From Winogradskyella aurantiaca (lineage in GTDB: Bacteria; Bacteroidota; Bacteroidia; Flavobacteriales; Flavobacteriaceae), in the NCBI RefSeq assembly GCF_003362725.1, contig NZ_QKTV01000002.1, positions 353,741-417,740 on the forward strand: DNA of 64,000 nucleotides, written 5' to 3'. The stretch's first letter is position 1; every line of letters begins with the position of its first letter. The notes under the pieces were generated by a model. That model saw only the letters and a list, made by a program, of their open reading frames with translations, did not search any database and was not told where the DNA came from. Shown in pieces: positions 41,633 to 50,776 of the stretch. A program made the position numbers and the translations under genes.

Positions 41633-43525
41633 ATGTCTAAATCCAATATCTTCCTCATTTTCCTATTATTTCTTGGAGTCAGTTCCTATTCTCAATCTGT
41701 TAATCACACAGTCTCCAAAGGAGAAAATGTTTACAGGATTTCCTTAAAATATGGTGTTAGCATACAGGATATATATTCAGCAAATCCAGGTTCTGAAACG
41801 GTTATAAAGCCAGGACAAATTCTTATCATTCCAAAACCGAATTCCGGATCGACACAATCAACTTCAGGAACCTCATACGTTGTAAAAAAGGGTGAAACAA
41901 AATATGGCCTTTCGAAGCGTTTTGGCTTGACTATTCAAGAATTAGAATCCAGAAATCCTCAAATTACAAATGGCCTTTTAGAAGGACATGTATTAAATGT
42001 CCCAGAAAATTCCACCCCCGCACCTCAACAACCGGTAATAGCACCCGGTCCTAACACACATACCATTAAAAAGGGGGAGACCATGTGGAATATTTCACAA
42101 TCTTACGGATTAAAGGTACAGCCAGTAATTGATGCTAATCCAGGTATAGACATTAACGATCTTCAAATTGGCCAGGTGATTCGAATTCCAGAAAATGGTT
42201 CTTTAAATACCGAAAACTCGATCGCTAGTTCTGAAACCGGTTCTGAGGATGATGAAGTTGAAGATGAAAAGGGCAATATCACATATCAAGACTATACTAT
42301 AAAACCTAAAGAAACTCTATATGGATTGTCCAAAAGAGCTGGTATGACTATGGATGAGTTTGTTGTTTTAAATCCACAATTAAAGAATGGAGTAACCAAA
42401 GGTACCGTCATAAAAATGCCAAAAGGTACCACTATTGAAAACTCAGAATCAGAAATTATAACCGAAGTTGCAACTCTTGAGCCATCAATTGAAGATTCCC
42501 CTTCTCTACTAGCCGACATTGATAAAAGCCAAACTAAAGAGGTGGTTTGGTTAATTCCACAATCTTTAAGCAACCTATCTAACTTTAAAAACAATAGCGC
42601 TAAAGCTTATTTTGAAGGTGGTCATCTGGCCATCAATGATCTAAAATCCCAAGGGTTCAGTATTGAAGAGACTATAGTGGACGTGAGTTCAAAAACCAGA
42701 AAAGAATTGAATCGTTCAATATCAGATGCAGACCTAGTTATTCTTTCTGGCGAAATGGAAGGCATTTCTAATAATCTTGAACTTAAAAGTGATGCAACAC
42801 TATTAAATTTAAGTAGTCAACCTCTATCATCAAAGCGTTTAAATTTAAATCCAATTGCCAACTTCAGTAAGCAAGCCAAAGCCATACTTGATTTTGCTGA
42901 TGCCAAAAATGCGAACATTATTGTCATCAATGATTCTCGCCGCAGTCGGGACAAAGCTATAATTGAAAATTTAGCTCCTCAAGCGGGATTTGTAAAAGTA
43001 AAATCCAATGACAGCTTCAAAGAATCTGACTTGACTGATTTACTCGTTGCGAGCCGATTGAATTTTGTAATTATCAACAGTGACAAGACCAGTGTTTTTC
43101 TGAATGCTACCAATTCACTTTTAAGACAATACGCTAGAAATGATGTACAACTCGCCGTATTAAATGCTTCGTTAATTCCCAATAATGACCAAATTTCAGA
43201 TAAACGGTTCAGGATCCTAAACCTAATGTTTCCTTCGATGATTGATCTTGAAAAAATCACACAGGAAAGCGGATTTCAGAAACAGTACAAATCAGAATAT
43301 AATAACAACCCATCAAGCTATGCCTGCATTGGCTATGATGCCTCATTAGATGCCTTAATGAGAATATTCAATCGTAGTGGGGCAGAAGCAACTCTAACTA
43401 AGAGCTACTCAGATCTCAATTACCTTCAGTTAGAATACGAGTCCAGCAATAACAACTCTGTATTTAATGAGAACATACTTCTGTTTAAATACCACTCAGA
43501 TTCTGGTTTTGAAAAACTGAAGTAA
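41633..43525 (+). CDS. LysM-repeat periplasmic protein with a PBP1-like C-terminal domain
   Basis: A 630-residue exported protein. After a signal peptide (about 1-21) come four LysM modules (about 25-68, 82-126, 142-186 and 221-266), each starting with a K-G-E-T/K-G-E-N-like turn and ending I-P-K or I-P-E, which bind peptidoglycan. The C-terminal half (about 300-630) resembles a type 1 periplasmic ligand-binding fold (V-V-W-L-I-P-Q-S, L-A-I-N-D-L-K-S-Q-G, Y-A-C-I-G-Y-D-A-S-L-D-A). It may be a cell-wall-associated sensor or scaffold; function unknown. Confidence 0.88.
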   Translation: MSKSNIFLIFLLFLGVSSYSQSVNHTVSKGENVYRISLKYGVSIQDIYSANPGSETVIKPGQILIIPKPNSGSTQSTSGTSYVVKKGETKYGLSKRFGLTIQELESRNPQITNGLLEGHVLNVPENSTPAPQQPVIAPGPNTHTIKKGETMWNISQSYGLKVQPVIDANPGIDINDLQIGQVIRIPENGSLNTENSIASSETGSEDDEVEDEKGNITYQDYTIKPKETLYGLSKRAGMTMDEFVVLNPQLKNGVTKGTVIKMPKGTTIENSESEIITEVATLEPSIEDSPSLLADIDKSQTKEVVWLIPQSLSNLSNFKNNSAKAYFEGGHLAINDLKSQGFSIEETIVDVSSKTRKELNRSISDADLVILSGEMEGISNNLELKSDATLLNLSSQPLSSKRLNLNPIANFSKQAKAILDFADAKNANIIVINDSRRSRDKAIIENLAPQAGFVKVKSNDSFKESDLTDLLVASRLNFVIINSDKTSVFLNATNSLLRQYARNDVQLAVLNASLIPNNDQISDKRFRILNLMFPSMIDLEKITQESGFQKQYKSEYNNNPSSYACIGYDASLDALMRIFNRSGAEATLTKSYSDLNYLQLEYESSNNNSVFNENILLFKYHSDSGFEKLK

Positions 43526-43603
43526 TCCGTTGTAATTCTGCCATTGTGAATGTATTGTTAAAAACATATGTATTTCAATCAGAATTCATGTGTTAAATTT
43601 TGT

Positions 43604-43611
43604 TAGTTTTG
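43604..43611 (+). promoter_or_regulatory. Bacteroidota -7 promoter element TAGTTTTG before the adhesin cluster
   Basis: Exact TAnnTTTG match 87 nt upstream of the adhesin ATG. No clear -33 element at the right distance. Confidence 0.4.
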
Positions 43612-43698
43612 AGATACTCGAGCTCAATAATTTGAAGCTTTAACTCATTTATTAAAGTTCCTTTAAAAGCCACGAGTGAGGTTAAGCGACCAAACTAA

Positions 43699-46600
43699 AT
43701 GATGACCAAATCTAACAGCCATAAACAACATACGTTTATTGCTATACTTTTACTTTTTATTCTAGGGACTTGGTCTCTAAATGCGCAGTGCCCAACAGTC
43801 TCAAATCCTATTCAATCTTTCTGTGATGTAGAGTCATTATTAATAAGCGATCTGCAGGCCACTGACAATGGTGGTGGCGTGGTTTGGTACGAATCGGCTA
43901 CATCAACAACCCCACTTCCAAGTGGGTTTCCGTTGACCAATGGTGAAGATTATTTTGCAGATGATTTGGTTGGCAGTTGTATAACACGACCTCAAGTTAC
44001 AGTTACCATCGTGGGGCCCCCATTTGGTCAGAATTTCCAAGGGTTTTGTATTGACGATACCCAGACTGTAACTCTAGCGGATCTCAACGCGGTAGGAAAT
44101 GATGTCCAATGGTATAGTACTCCTTTTGGTGGAGGGGTTTTACCATTAAGCACCCCCTTAGTTGATGGCACAACCTATTACGCCGATCAATCCAATCCCG
44201 ATACAGGATGTAGAACCTCAAGATTAGCAGTATCGGTCACTGTGGGTGTGGTTCCTGTGCCAACTGGCGACTCCATACAAGAATTTTGTTCAAGTCCAAC
44301 GAACACCCCAACGGTGGCAGATCTAGTTGCTACAGGTGCTAACAACTGGTATCCCACACCTTTTTCTGCTCTACCCTACCCATCAACTACACCACTAGTT
44401 GATGGCCAGATTTATTATGCTACTTCATCCGATCCTCCATGTGAAAGTGTAGGACGATTTCCAGTATTAGCCTTAGTAGTTGAGAGCCCAGACCCTGGAA
44501 CTAATGGAAGTATAGAAATTTGCGACGTAGATAGTCCATTTGACTTATTCAACGCATTAGGTGGAACACCAGATACAGGTGGATCATGGACCCCAGCTTT
44601 GGCTTCTGGCACAGGAGTTTTTAATCCGGCGGTGGATTCTGGTGGCACTTATACATATACTGTTCCTGGCACCTCTCCCTGTCCAGATGAGAGCGCTGAA
44701 GTTCAGGTTAATCTAATTATTCAACCGGATGCTGGTTCAGATGGCTCTTTAGAATTATGTAGCAACGATACAAATACCTACAATCTTTTTAATGCTTTGG
44801 AGGGAACGCCGGAGCCAGGTGGTATTTGGTCTCCTGCCTTGGCATCTGGATCTGATATTTTTGATCCTTCTGTTGATCCTCCTGGTACATACACCTATAC
44901 CGTAGGATCCTCACTTCCTTGCCCAAATAGTTCTAATGTGATTGTACAATTTACCCAGGCACCTAATGCGGGCCTGAGTGGTTCTGTAGATTTTTGTATT
45001 AGTGATACAGCTACAAATCTGTTCAATTTTCTAAATGGTTCACCTGATGCTGGTGGTACCTGGACACCAGCTTTGGCCTCTGGAACTGGGGTTTTTAATC
45101 CTGCTGTAGATGCCCCTGGAGTATATACCTATACGGTAGCAGGCGCAGGTCCTTGTTCCGACGATAGCGCTCAGGTGACTGTTGGTGTTGTTGATGTGGT
45201 CAATGCAGGAACAAATGGCACAGCTCTTTTATGCAGTCTTGACACTCCCATTGATCTTTTTGATTCATTAGGGGATGCACCGGACACAGGTGGTACTTGG
45301 TCCCCTGCTTTAAGCTCTGGCACCGGAGTTTTCGATCCAGCTTTAGATGCCGCAGGTATTTACACCTATACCGTCGCCGGAACGGCACCTTGTCCAGACG
45401 ATTCAGCCCAAGTGAATGTGACAGTTGTTAATTCCGCAAATGCAGGCAATAATGGAACACTCGACATTTGTTCATCTGACACCCCTGTAGACCTGTTTAA
45501 TTCTCTGGGCGGCACCCCTGATGTTGGCGGTATCTGGTCTCCAGCGCTAGCCTCTGGCTCAGGTATTTTTGACCCAGCAGTGGATGCCCCTGGTGTTTAT
45601 ACCTATACAGTTACGGGCACTGCCCCCTGTCCTGATGATTCAGCGGATGTCACTGTGACAACTATCGCTGAAGTCAGTGCCGGTGATGACGGCACTTTAG
45701 ATATTTGTTCTTCAGATGCTCCTATAGATTTGTTTAATTCTCTGGGCGGGACACCTGATACTGGTGGTGTATGGTCACCTGCATTGGCTTCTGGCACAGG
45801 CGTTTTTGACCCAGCTGTCGATTCACCTGGTGTTTATACCTATACGGTTTCTGGTACTTCGCCTTGTCCTGATGATTCAGCCGATGTCATTGTGACTATT
45901 GTTAGCCAGGCTGATGCTGGTGAAGATGGCGCTCTTGATGTTTGTTCTTCCGATGCTCCTGTTGACCTTTTTAATTCGCTTGGTGGCACACCTAATACTG
46001 GTGGTATCTGGTCCCCTGCACTTGCTTCCGGAACTGGCATTTTTGACCCTGCTGTAGATCCACCCGGTGTTTACACCTATACGGTTTCTGGTACTTCGCC
46101 TTGTCCCGACGATTCAGCCGATGTCACTGTAACTATAGTTAGCCAGGCTGATGCTGGTGAAGATGGCGCTCTTGATATTTGTTCTTCCGATGCCCCTGTT
46201 GACCTCTTTAATTCGCTTGGCGGCACCCCAGATACTGGTGGTACCTGGTCCCCTGCACTGGCTTCTGGCACAGGCGTTATTGACCCAGCTGTAGATCCAC
46301 CTGGCGTTTATACCTATACAGTAACTGGAACTACCCCTTGTCCTAACGATTCCGCTCAAGTTACCGTTACTACCATTGCTGAAGCCAATGCCGGAATCGA
46401 TGGAAGTATAGATATTTGTATTAGTGATGCACCTGTAGATCTGTTTAATTCCCTCGGTGGCACACCTGATACTGGTGGAATCTGGTCCCCTGCACTAGCT
46501 TCCGGAACTGGCATTTTTGATCCAGCTGTAGATCCACCTGGTGTTTATACCTATACGGTTTCTGGCACTTCTCCTTGTCCTGATGATTCGGCCGATGTCA

Positions 46601-49600
46601 CTGTGACTATAGTTATCCAAGCTGATGCAGGTGAAGATGGCGCTGTCAATGTTTGTTCTTCCGATGCTCCTGTTGACCTTTTTAGTTCGCTTGGTGGTAC
46701 ACCTGATGCTGGTGGTACCTGGTCCCCTGCACTAGCTTCCGGAACTGGCATTTTTGATCCAGCTGTAGATACCCCTGGAGTTTATACCTATACAGTATCT
46801 GGCACTATGCCTTGTCCTGATGATTCCTCTCAAGTTACTGTTACTACCATTGCTGAAGCCAATGCCGGAATCGATGGGAGTATAGATATTTGTATTAGTG
46901 ATGCACCTGTAGATCTGTTTAATTCACTTGGTGGCACCCCAGATACTGGTGGTATCTGGTCTCCTGCACTGGCTTCTGGCACAGGCATTTTTGACCCAAC
47001 TGTAGATCCACCTGGCGTTTATACCTATACGGTTTCTGGTACTTCGCCTTGTCCCGACGATTCGGCCGATGTCACTGTAACTATAGTTAGTCAAGCTGAT
47101 GCTGGTGAAGATGGAGCTCTTGATGTTTGTTCTTCCGATGCTCCTGTTGACCTTTTTAATTCGCTCGGTGGCACACCTGATGCTGGTGGTACCTGGTCCC
47201 CGGCACTAGCTTCTGGAACTGGCATTTTTGATCCAGCTGTGGATGCACCTGGTGTTTATACCTACACTGTTGGTACTAATTGTACCGATTCAGCTACAGT
47301 GACTGTTATAACTAATTCTGAGGCAAACGCTGGAGAAAATGGTTCTTTAGAAGTTTGTGACCCTGATATAACTTATGACCTCTTTAGCTCTTTAGGTGGC
47401 ACACCTGAAACTGGTGGTACCTGGTCCCCGGCACTGGCTTCCGGTACCGGCGTATTTGATCCAGCTTTGGATGCACCTGGTATTTATACCTATACGGTTT
47501 CTGGCACTCCTCCATGCGCGGACGCCTCTGCTGAAGTTACTGTCAGCTTAGTCGATCTTCCTAACGCTGGAGACAATGGAAGTATTCAAATTTGTGTTAA
47601 TGATGCCCCCGTAGACCTGTTCAATTCTTTGGGTGGATCTCCTGAACTAGGTGGTAGTTGGTCTCCTGCGCTAGCTTCTGGTACTGGGGTATTTGACCCA
47701 GCTTTAGATGCCCCGGGAATTTACACCTATACTGTTGGTCCTAATAGCTGTGGGATTTCTGACAGTGCAGAGGTAACCGTAACGCTTAACCCTCTCCCTA
47801 ATGCCGGGGAAAATGGGACCCTTGATATTTGTTCTGCAGACAGCCCTGTAGACCTCTTTAATTCGCTCGGTGGCACCCCTGATACTGGTGGTATCTGGTC
47901 TCCTGCACTGGCTTCTGGCACAGGCATTTTTGACCCAACTGTAGATCCACCTGGCGTTTATACCTATACGGTTTCTGGTACTTCGCCTTGTCCCGACGAT
48001 TCGGCCGATGTCACTGTAACTATAGTTAGTCAAGCTGATGCTGGTGAAGATGGAGCTCTTGATGTTTGTTCTTCCGATGCTCCTGTTGACCTTTTTAATT
48101 CGCTCGGTGGCACACCTGATGCTGGTGGTACCTGGTCCCCGGCACTAGCTTCTGGAACTGGCATTTTTGATCCAGCTGTGGATGCACCTGGTGTTTATAC
48201 CTACACTGTTGGTACTAATTGTACCGATTCAGCTACAGTGACTGTTATAACTAATTCTGAGGCAAACGCTGGAGAAAATGGTTCTTTAGAAGTTTGTGAC
48301 CCTGATATAACTTATGACCTCTTTAGCTCTTTAGGTGGCACACCTGAAACTGGTGGTACCTGGTCCCCGGCACTGGCTTCCGGTACCGGCGTATTTGATC
48401 CAGCTTTGGATGCACCTGGTATTTATACCTATACGGTTTCTGGCACTCCTCCATGCGCGGACGCCTCTGCTGAAGTTACTGTCAGCTTAGTCGATCTTCC
48501 TAACGCTGGAGACAATGGAAGTATTCAAATTTGTGTTAATGATGCCCCCGTAGACCTGTTCAATTCTTTGGGTGGATCTCCTGAACTAGGTGGTAGTTGG
48601 TCTCCTGCGCTAGCTTCTGGTACTGGGGTATTTGACCCAGCTTTAGATGCCCCGGGAATTTACACCTATACTGTTGGTCCTAATAGCTGTGGGATTTCTG
48701 ACAGTGCAGAGGTAACCGTAACGCTTAACCCTCTCCCTAATGCCGGGGAAAATGGGACCCTTGATATTTGTTCTGCAGACAGCCCTGTAGACCTCTTTAA
48801 TTCGCTCGGTGGCACCCCTGATACTGGTGGTATCTGGTCTCCTGCACTGGCTTCTGGCACAGGCGTTTTTGACCCAGCTGTAGATCCACCTGGCGTTTAT
48901 ACCTATACGGTTGGTCCAGACCTTTGCGGATTATCAGAAACGGCCGAAGTAACAACCGTTGTAATTGAGACCCCAGATATCGATGGATTAAATATGCAAG
49001 TTGAAGCAGTCGTTTGTTTAGGAGATCCTGTTTTTGTTGAGTTATTGGAAGCCGACAATCTCTCTGATGGTAATTACAATGTATCTTTTAATATTAATGG
49101 TGCGAATAGTTTTTCAGACACTATAAATCTTAATTTCACTAACGGCCAATCCATTCTGGAGATTTCAGGATCATCCTTACCAAATACTGGAGATAATACC
49201 ATAACCATAACAGGTTTCAGTACAACAGATGACTTCTGCCAAGGAGCGATATCTGGAGATATTTCTGGAATTTTCAATATTGAAGATGTATTGGCACCAG
49301 AACTTAGTTTTGACGAAATTGAATTATGTCGAGAAGATGATCCAATTGTTGAAAACCTCAACGATCTGGTCCTTAATGAGACAATTGTCATATGGTATGA
49401 CAGTCCAACGAGCATCGAGCCTTTGGATTTTGAAACCAATTTAATTGATGGTGTTACTTATTACGCAGCAACTGTTTCAGAAAATGGCTGCGAGAGCGTC
49501 TCTAGAACTTCTGTTTTGGTTAGGATTAAAGTCTGTGATATTAGTTCCATTATTCCTGATGGTTTCTCACCTAACGGGGATACTATAAATGATACGTTTA

Positions 49601-49827
49601 AAATTCCAGGATTACGTGAATTCTATCCTTCTTTTAGATTATTTGTTTACAACAGATATGGAAATATCGTGTATCAGGGGGATACTAATTCTAATGACTG
49701 GGACGGCACTTCAAATGAAGGTGGATTTGGCTCAGGCATATTACCAGTAGGAGTCTACTTCTATGTTTTAGAGATTAATGACGGAGAAAATGAACCAATA
49801 CAAGGAAGGGTGTATTTAAACCGATAA
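43699..49827 (+). CDS. Giant repeat adhesin, T9SS type B cargo
   Basis: A 2042-residue secreted surface protein. A signal peptide (about 1-29) is followed by three Ig-like/SprB-type domains (about 30-265), then 19 tandem units of about 79 residues (about 270-1755). Each unit has a D-I-C-S-S-D, a D-L-F-N-S-L-G-G-T-P, an W-S-P-A-L-A-S-G-T-G motif and G-V-Y-T-Y-T-V, with two Cys per unit in most copies. The final about 90 residues form the gliding-motility type B sorting domain with F-S-P-N-G-D-T-I-N-D. An exact 939-bp tandem duplication is present. PorP/SprF and OmpA genes follow, so it is probably a SprB-like filament or adhesin exported and anchored by T9SS. Confidence 0.92.
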   Translation: MMTKSNSHKQHTFIAILLLFILGTWSLNAQCPTVSNPIQSFCDVESLLISDLQATDNGGGVVWYESATSTTPLPSGFPLTNGEDYFADDLVGSCITRPQVTVTIVGPPFGQNFQGFCIDDTQTVTLADLNAVGNDVQWYSTPFGGGVLPLSTPLVDGTTYYADQSNPDTGCRTSRLAVSVTVGVVPVPTGDSIQEFCSSPTNTPTVADLVATGANNWYPTPFSALPYPSTTPLVDGQIYYATSSDPPCESVGRFPVLALVVESPDPGTNGSIEICDVDSPFDLFNALGGTPDTGGSWTPALASGTGVFNPAVDSGGTYTYTVPGTSPCPDESAEVQVNLIIQPDAGSDGSLELCSNDTNTYNLFNALEGTPEPGGIWSPALASGSDIFDPSVDPPGTYTYTVGSSLPCPNSSNVIVQFTQAPNAGLSGSVDFCISDTATNLFNFLNGSPDAGGTWTPALASGTGVFNPAVDAPGVYTYTVAGAGPCSDDSAQVTVGVVDVVNAGTNGTALLCSLDTPIDLFDSLGDAPDTGGTWSPALSSGTGVFDPALDAAGIYTYTVAGTAPCPDDSAQVNVTVVNSANAGNNGTLDICSSDTPVDLFNSLGGTPDVGGIWSPALASGSGIFDPAVDAPGVYTYTVTGTAPCPDDSADVTVTTIAEVSAGDDGTLDICSSDAPIDLFNSLGGTPDTGGVWSPALASGTGVFDPAVDSPGVYTYTVSGTSPCPDDSADVIVTIVSQADAGEDGALDVCSSDAPVDLFNSLGGTPNTGGIWSPALASGTGIFDPAVDPPGVYTYTVSGTSPCPDDSADVTVTIVSQADAGEDGALDICSSDAPVDLFNSLGGTPDTGGTWSPALASGTGVIDPAVDPPGVYTYTVTGTTPCPNDSAQVTVTTIAEANAGIDGSIDICISDAPVDLFNSLGGTPDTGGIWSPALASGTGIFDPAVDPPGVYTYTVSGTSPCPDDSADVTVTIVIQADAGEDGAVNVCSSDAPVDLFSSLGGTPDAGGTWSPALASGTGIFDPAVDTPGVYTYTVSGTMPCPDDSSQVTVTTIAEANAGIDGSIDICISDAPVDLFNSLGGTPDTGGIWSPALASGTGIFDPTVDPPGVYTYTVSGTSPCPDDSADVTVTIVSQADAGEDGALDVCSSDAPVDLFNSLGGTPDAGGTWSPALASGTGIFDPAVDAPGVYTYTVGTNCTDSATVTVITNSEANAGENGSLEVCDPDITYDLFSSLGGTPETGGTWSPALASGTGVFDPALDAPGIYTYTVSGTPPCADASAEVTVSLVDLPNAGDNGSIQICVNDAPVDLFNSLGGSPELGGSWSPALASGTGVFDPALDAPGIYTYTVGPNSCGISDSAEVTVTLNPLPNAGENGTLDICSADSPVDLFNSLGGTPDTGGIWSPALASGTGIFDPTVDPPGVYTYTVSGTSPCPDDSADVTVTIVSQADAGEDGALDVCSSDAPVDLFNSLGGTPDAGGTWSPALASGTGIFDPAVDAPGVYTYTVGTNCTDSATVTVITNSEANAGENGSLEVCDPDITYDLFSSLGGTPETGGTWSPALASGTGVFDPALDAPGIYTYTVSGTPPCADASAEVTVSLVDLPNAGDNGSIQICVNDAPVDLFNSLGGSPELGGSWSPALASGTGVFDPALDAPGIYTYTVGPNSCGISDSAEVTVTLNPLPNAGENGTLDICSADSPVDLFNSLGGTPDTGGIWSPALASGTGVFDPAVDPPGVYTYTVGPDLCGLSETAEVTTVVIETPDIDGLNMQVEAVVCLGDPVFVELLEADNLSDGNYNVSFNINGANSFSDTINLNFTNGQSILEISGSSLPNTGDNTITITGFSTTDDFCQGAISGDISGIFNIEDVLAPELSFDEIELCREDDPIVENLNDLVLNETIVIWYDSPTSIEPLDFETNLIDGVTYYAATVSENGCESVSRTSVLVRIKVCDISSIIPDGFSPNGDTINDTFKIPGLREFYPSFRLFVYNRYGNIVYQGDTNSNDWDGTSNEGGFGSGILPVGVYFYVLEINDGENEPIQGRVYLNR
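44510..48960 (+). repeat. 19 tandem units of about 237 bp in the adhesin gene
   Basis: Counting the Y-T-Y-T-V end motif gives 19 copies. Adjacent middle units (for example 45841 and 46078) are spaced exactly 237 bp and differ by few bases. Units near the 5' end are more diverged, suggesting older copies at the edges and recent homogenisation or duplication in the centre and 3' part. Confidence 0.92.
46942..48864 (+). repeat. Exact 984-bp repeat at 939-bp offset (tandem duplication of four units)
   Basis: Bases 46942-47925 equal bases 47881-48864 with no mismatch on line-by-line comparison, offset 939 bp (313 codons, four repeat units). Flanking bases at 46941/47880 and 47926/48865 differ. 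Two full copies in tandem, in frame. Confidence 0.93.
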
Positions 49828-49828
49828 G

Positions 49829-50776
49829 ATGTTAATGACTAGGATCAATTATTACATATTACTAAGTTTCACTGTCTTGTTAAGTAGTCTTTCTATTTTG
49901 AAGGCACAGCAAGACCCACAGTTTACGCAGTACATGTATAATATGAGCGTAATAAATCCTGCTTATGCAACGGACGATACTACCACAATAAATTTTGGCC
50001 TTCTCTACAGATCGCAATGGAATACAAGTATTGGTGGACCTCAGACAGCAACATTCTTTGGACATTCGACTTTAGGAAAACGAATGGAAGGAGGCTTGTC
50101 CATTATACATGATGAAGTTGGTGGTATCGTGAAAAACACCAGTGTTTTTGCCGATTTTGCATATGTGATTCCAGTTTCAGAACGTTCTAAATTATCGCTA
50201 GGATTGAAGGCAGGCGCCAGTTTCTTTAGCACCAATTTTAATGGTTTTGTCTTCTCGGATCCTGTACCTGATCCCACTTTTGCTAATAATATTAGTGAAG
50301 TATTTCCTAATGTAGGGTTTGGCCTCTATTATTTTTCGGATAACTATTATTTAGGATTTTCAGCACCAAATTTGCTTAAAACTGAATATTTGGAACGCGA
50401 TAGCGGTGTTGTTGCTCAAGGATCTCGTGAGATTCATTATTTTTTAACTGGTGGTTATGTTTTTAATCTTTCAGACAATGTTAAATTGAAGCCAGCTTTT
50501 ATGATGAAAGCAGTTTCAGGTGCACCCTTAGCGGTAGATGTTACCGCTAACACCTTGTTATATGAAAAAGTAGAGATAGGGATTGGTTATCGCGTTAATG
50601 ATTCTTTCGCTGGCCTTGTCAATTTTGAGTTGTTTCCTTCAATTCGGGTTGGCTATGTCTATGAACAAACTACCACTAACTTAGGTCGATTTAATTCAGG
50701 AACTCATGAAATTTTATTGCTCTTTGATCTGAGTAGAATTGGAAACGGTTATGACAAATCCCCTAGATTCTTTTAA
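49829..50776 (+). CDS. PorP/SprF family type IX secretion-associated membrane protein
   Basis: A 315-residue outer-membrane protein: signal peptide (about 1-26), then the family-defining Q-Q-D-P-Q-F-T-Q-Y-M-Y-N and I-N-P-A-Y-A (about 27-45), L-L-Y-R-S-Q-W-N, and a 14-strand-like C-terminal barrel ending in E-I-L-L-L-F-D-L. In Flavobacterium johnsoniae SprF is needed for secretion of SprB, and such genes sit next to a type B cargo. Here it lies 1 nt after the adhesin, so it is the probable dedicated partner. A second start at 49835 is possible. Confidence 0.92.
   Translation: MLMTRINYYILLSFTVLLSSLSILKAQQDPQFTQYMYNMSVINPAYATDDTTTINFGLLYRSQWNTSIGGPQTATFFGHSTLGKRMEGGLSIIHDEVGGIVKNTSVFADFAYVIPVSERSKLSLGLKAGASFFSTNFNGFVFSDPVPDPTFANNISEVFPNVGFGLYYFSDNYYLGFSAPNLLKTEYLERDSGVVAQGSREIHYFLTGGYVFNLSDNVKLKPAFMMKAVSGAPLAVDVTANTLLYEKVEIGIGYRVNDSFAGLVNFELFPSIRVGYVYEQTTTNLGRFNSGTHEILLLFDLSRIGNGYDKSPRFF

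Noticed and set aside
44415..48860. Several antisense ORFs of 60-110 codons inside the adhesin
   Set aside because: They recur at the repeat period because the sense repeats leave one antisense frame open; no start signals and no recognisable domains.
44510..48960. CRISPR-like periodic repeats
   Set aside because: Repeats are about 237 bp, protein coding and in frame, with no short palindromic repeat or unique spacers.
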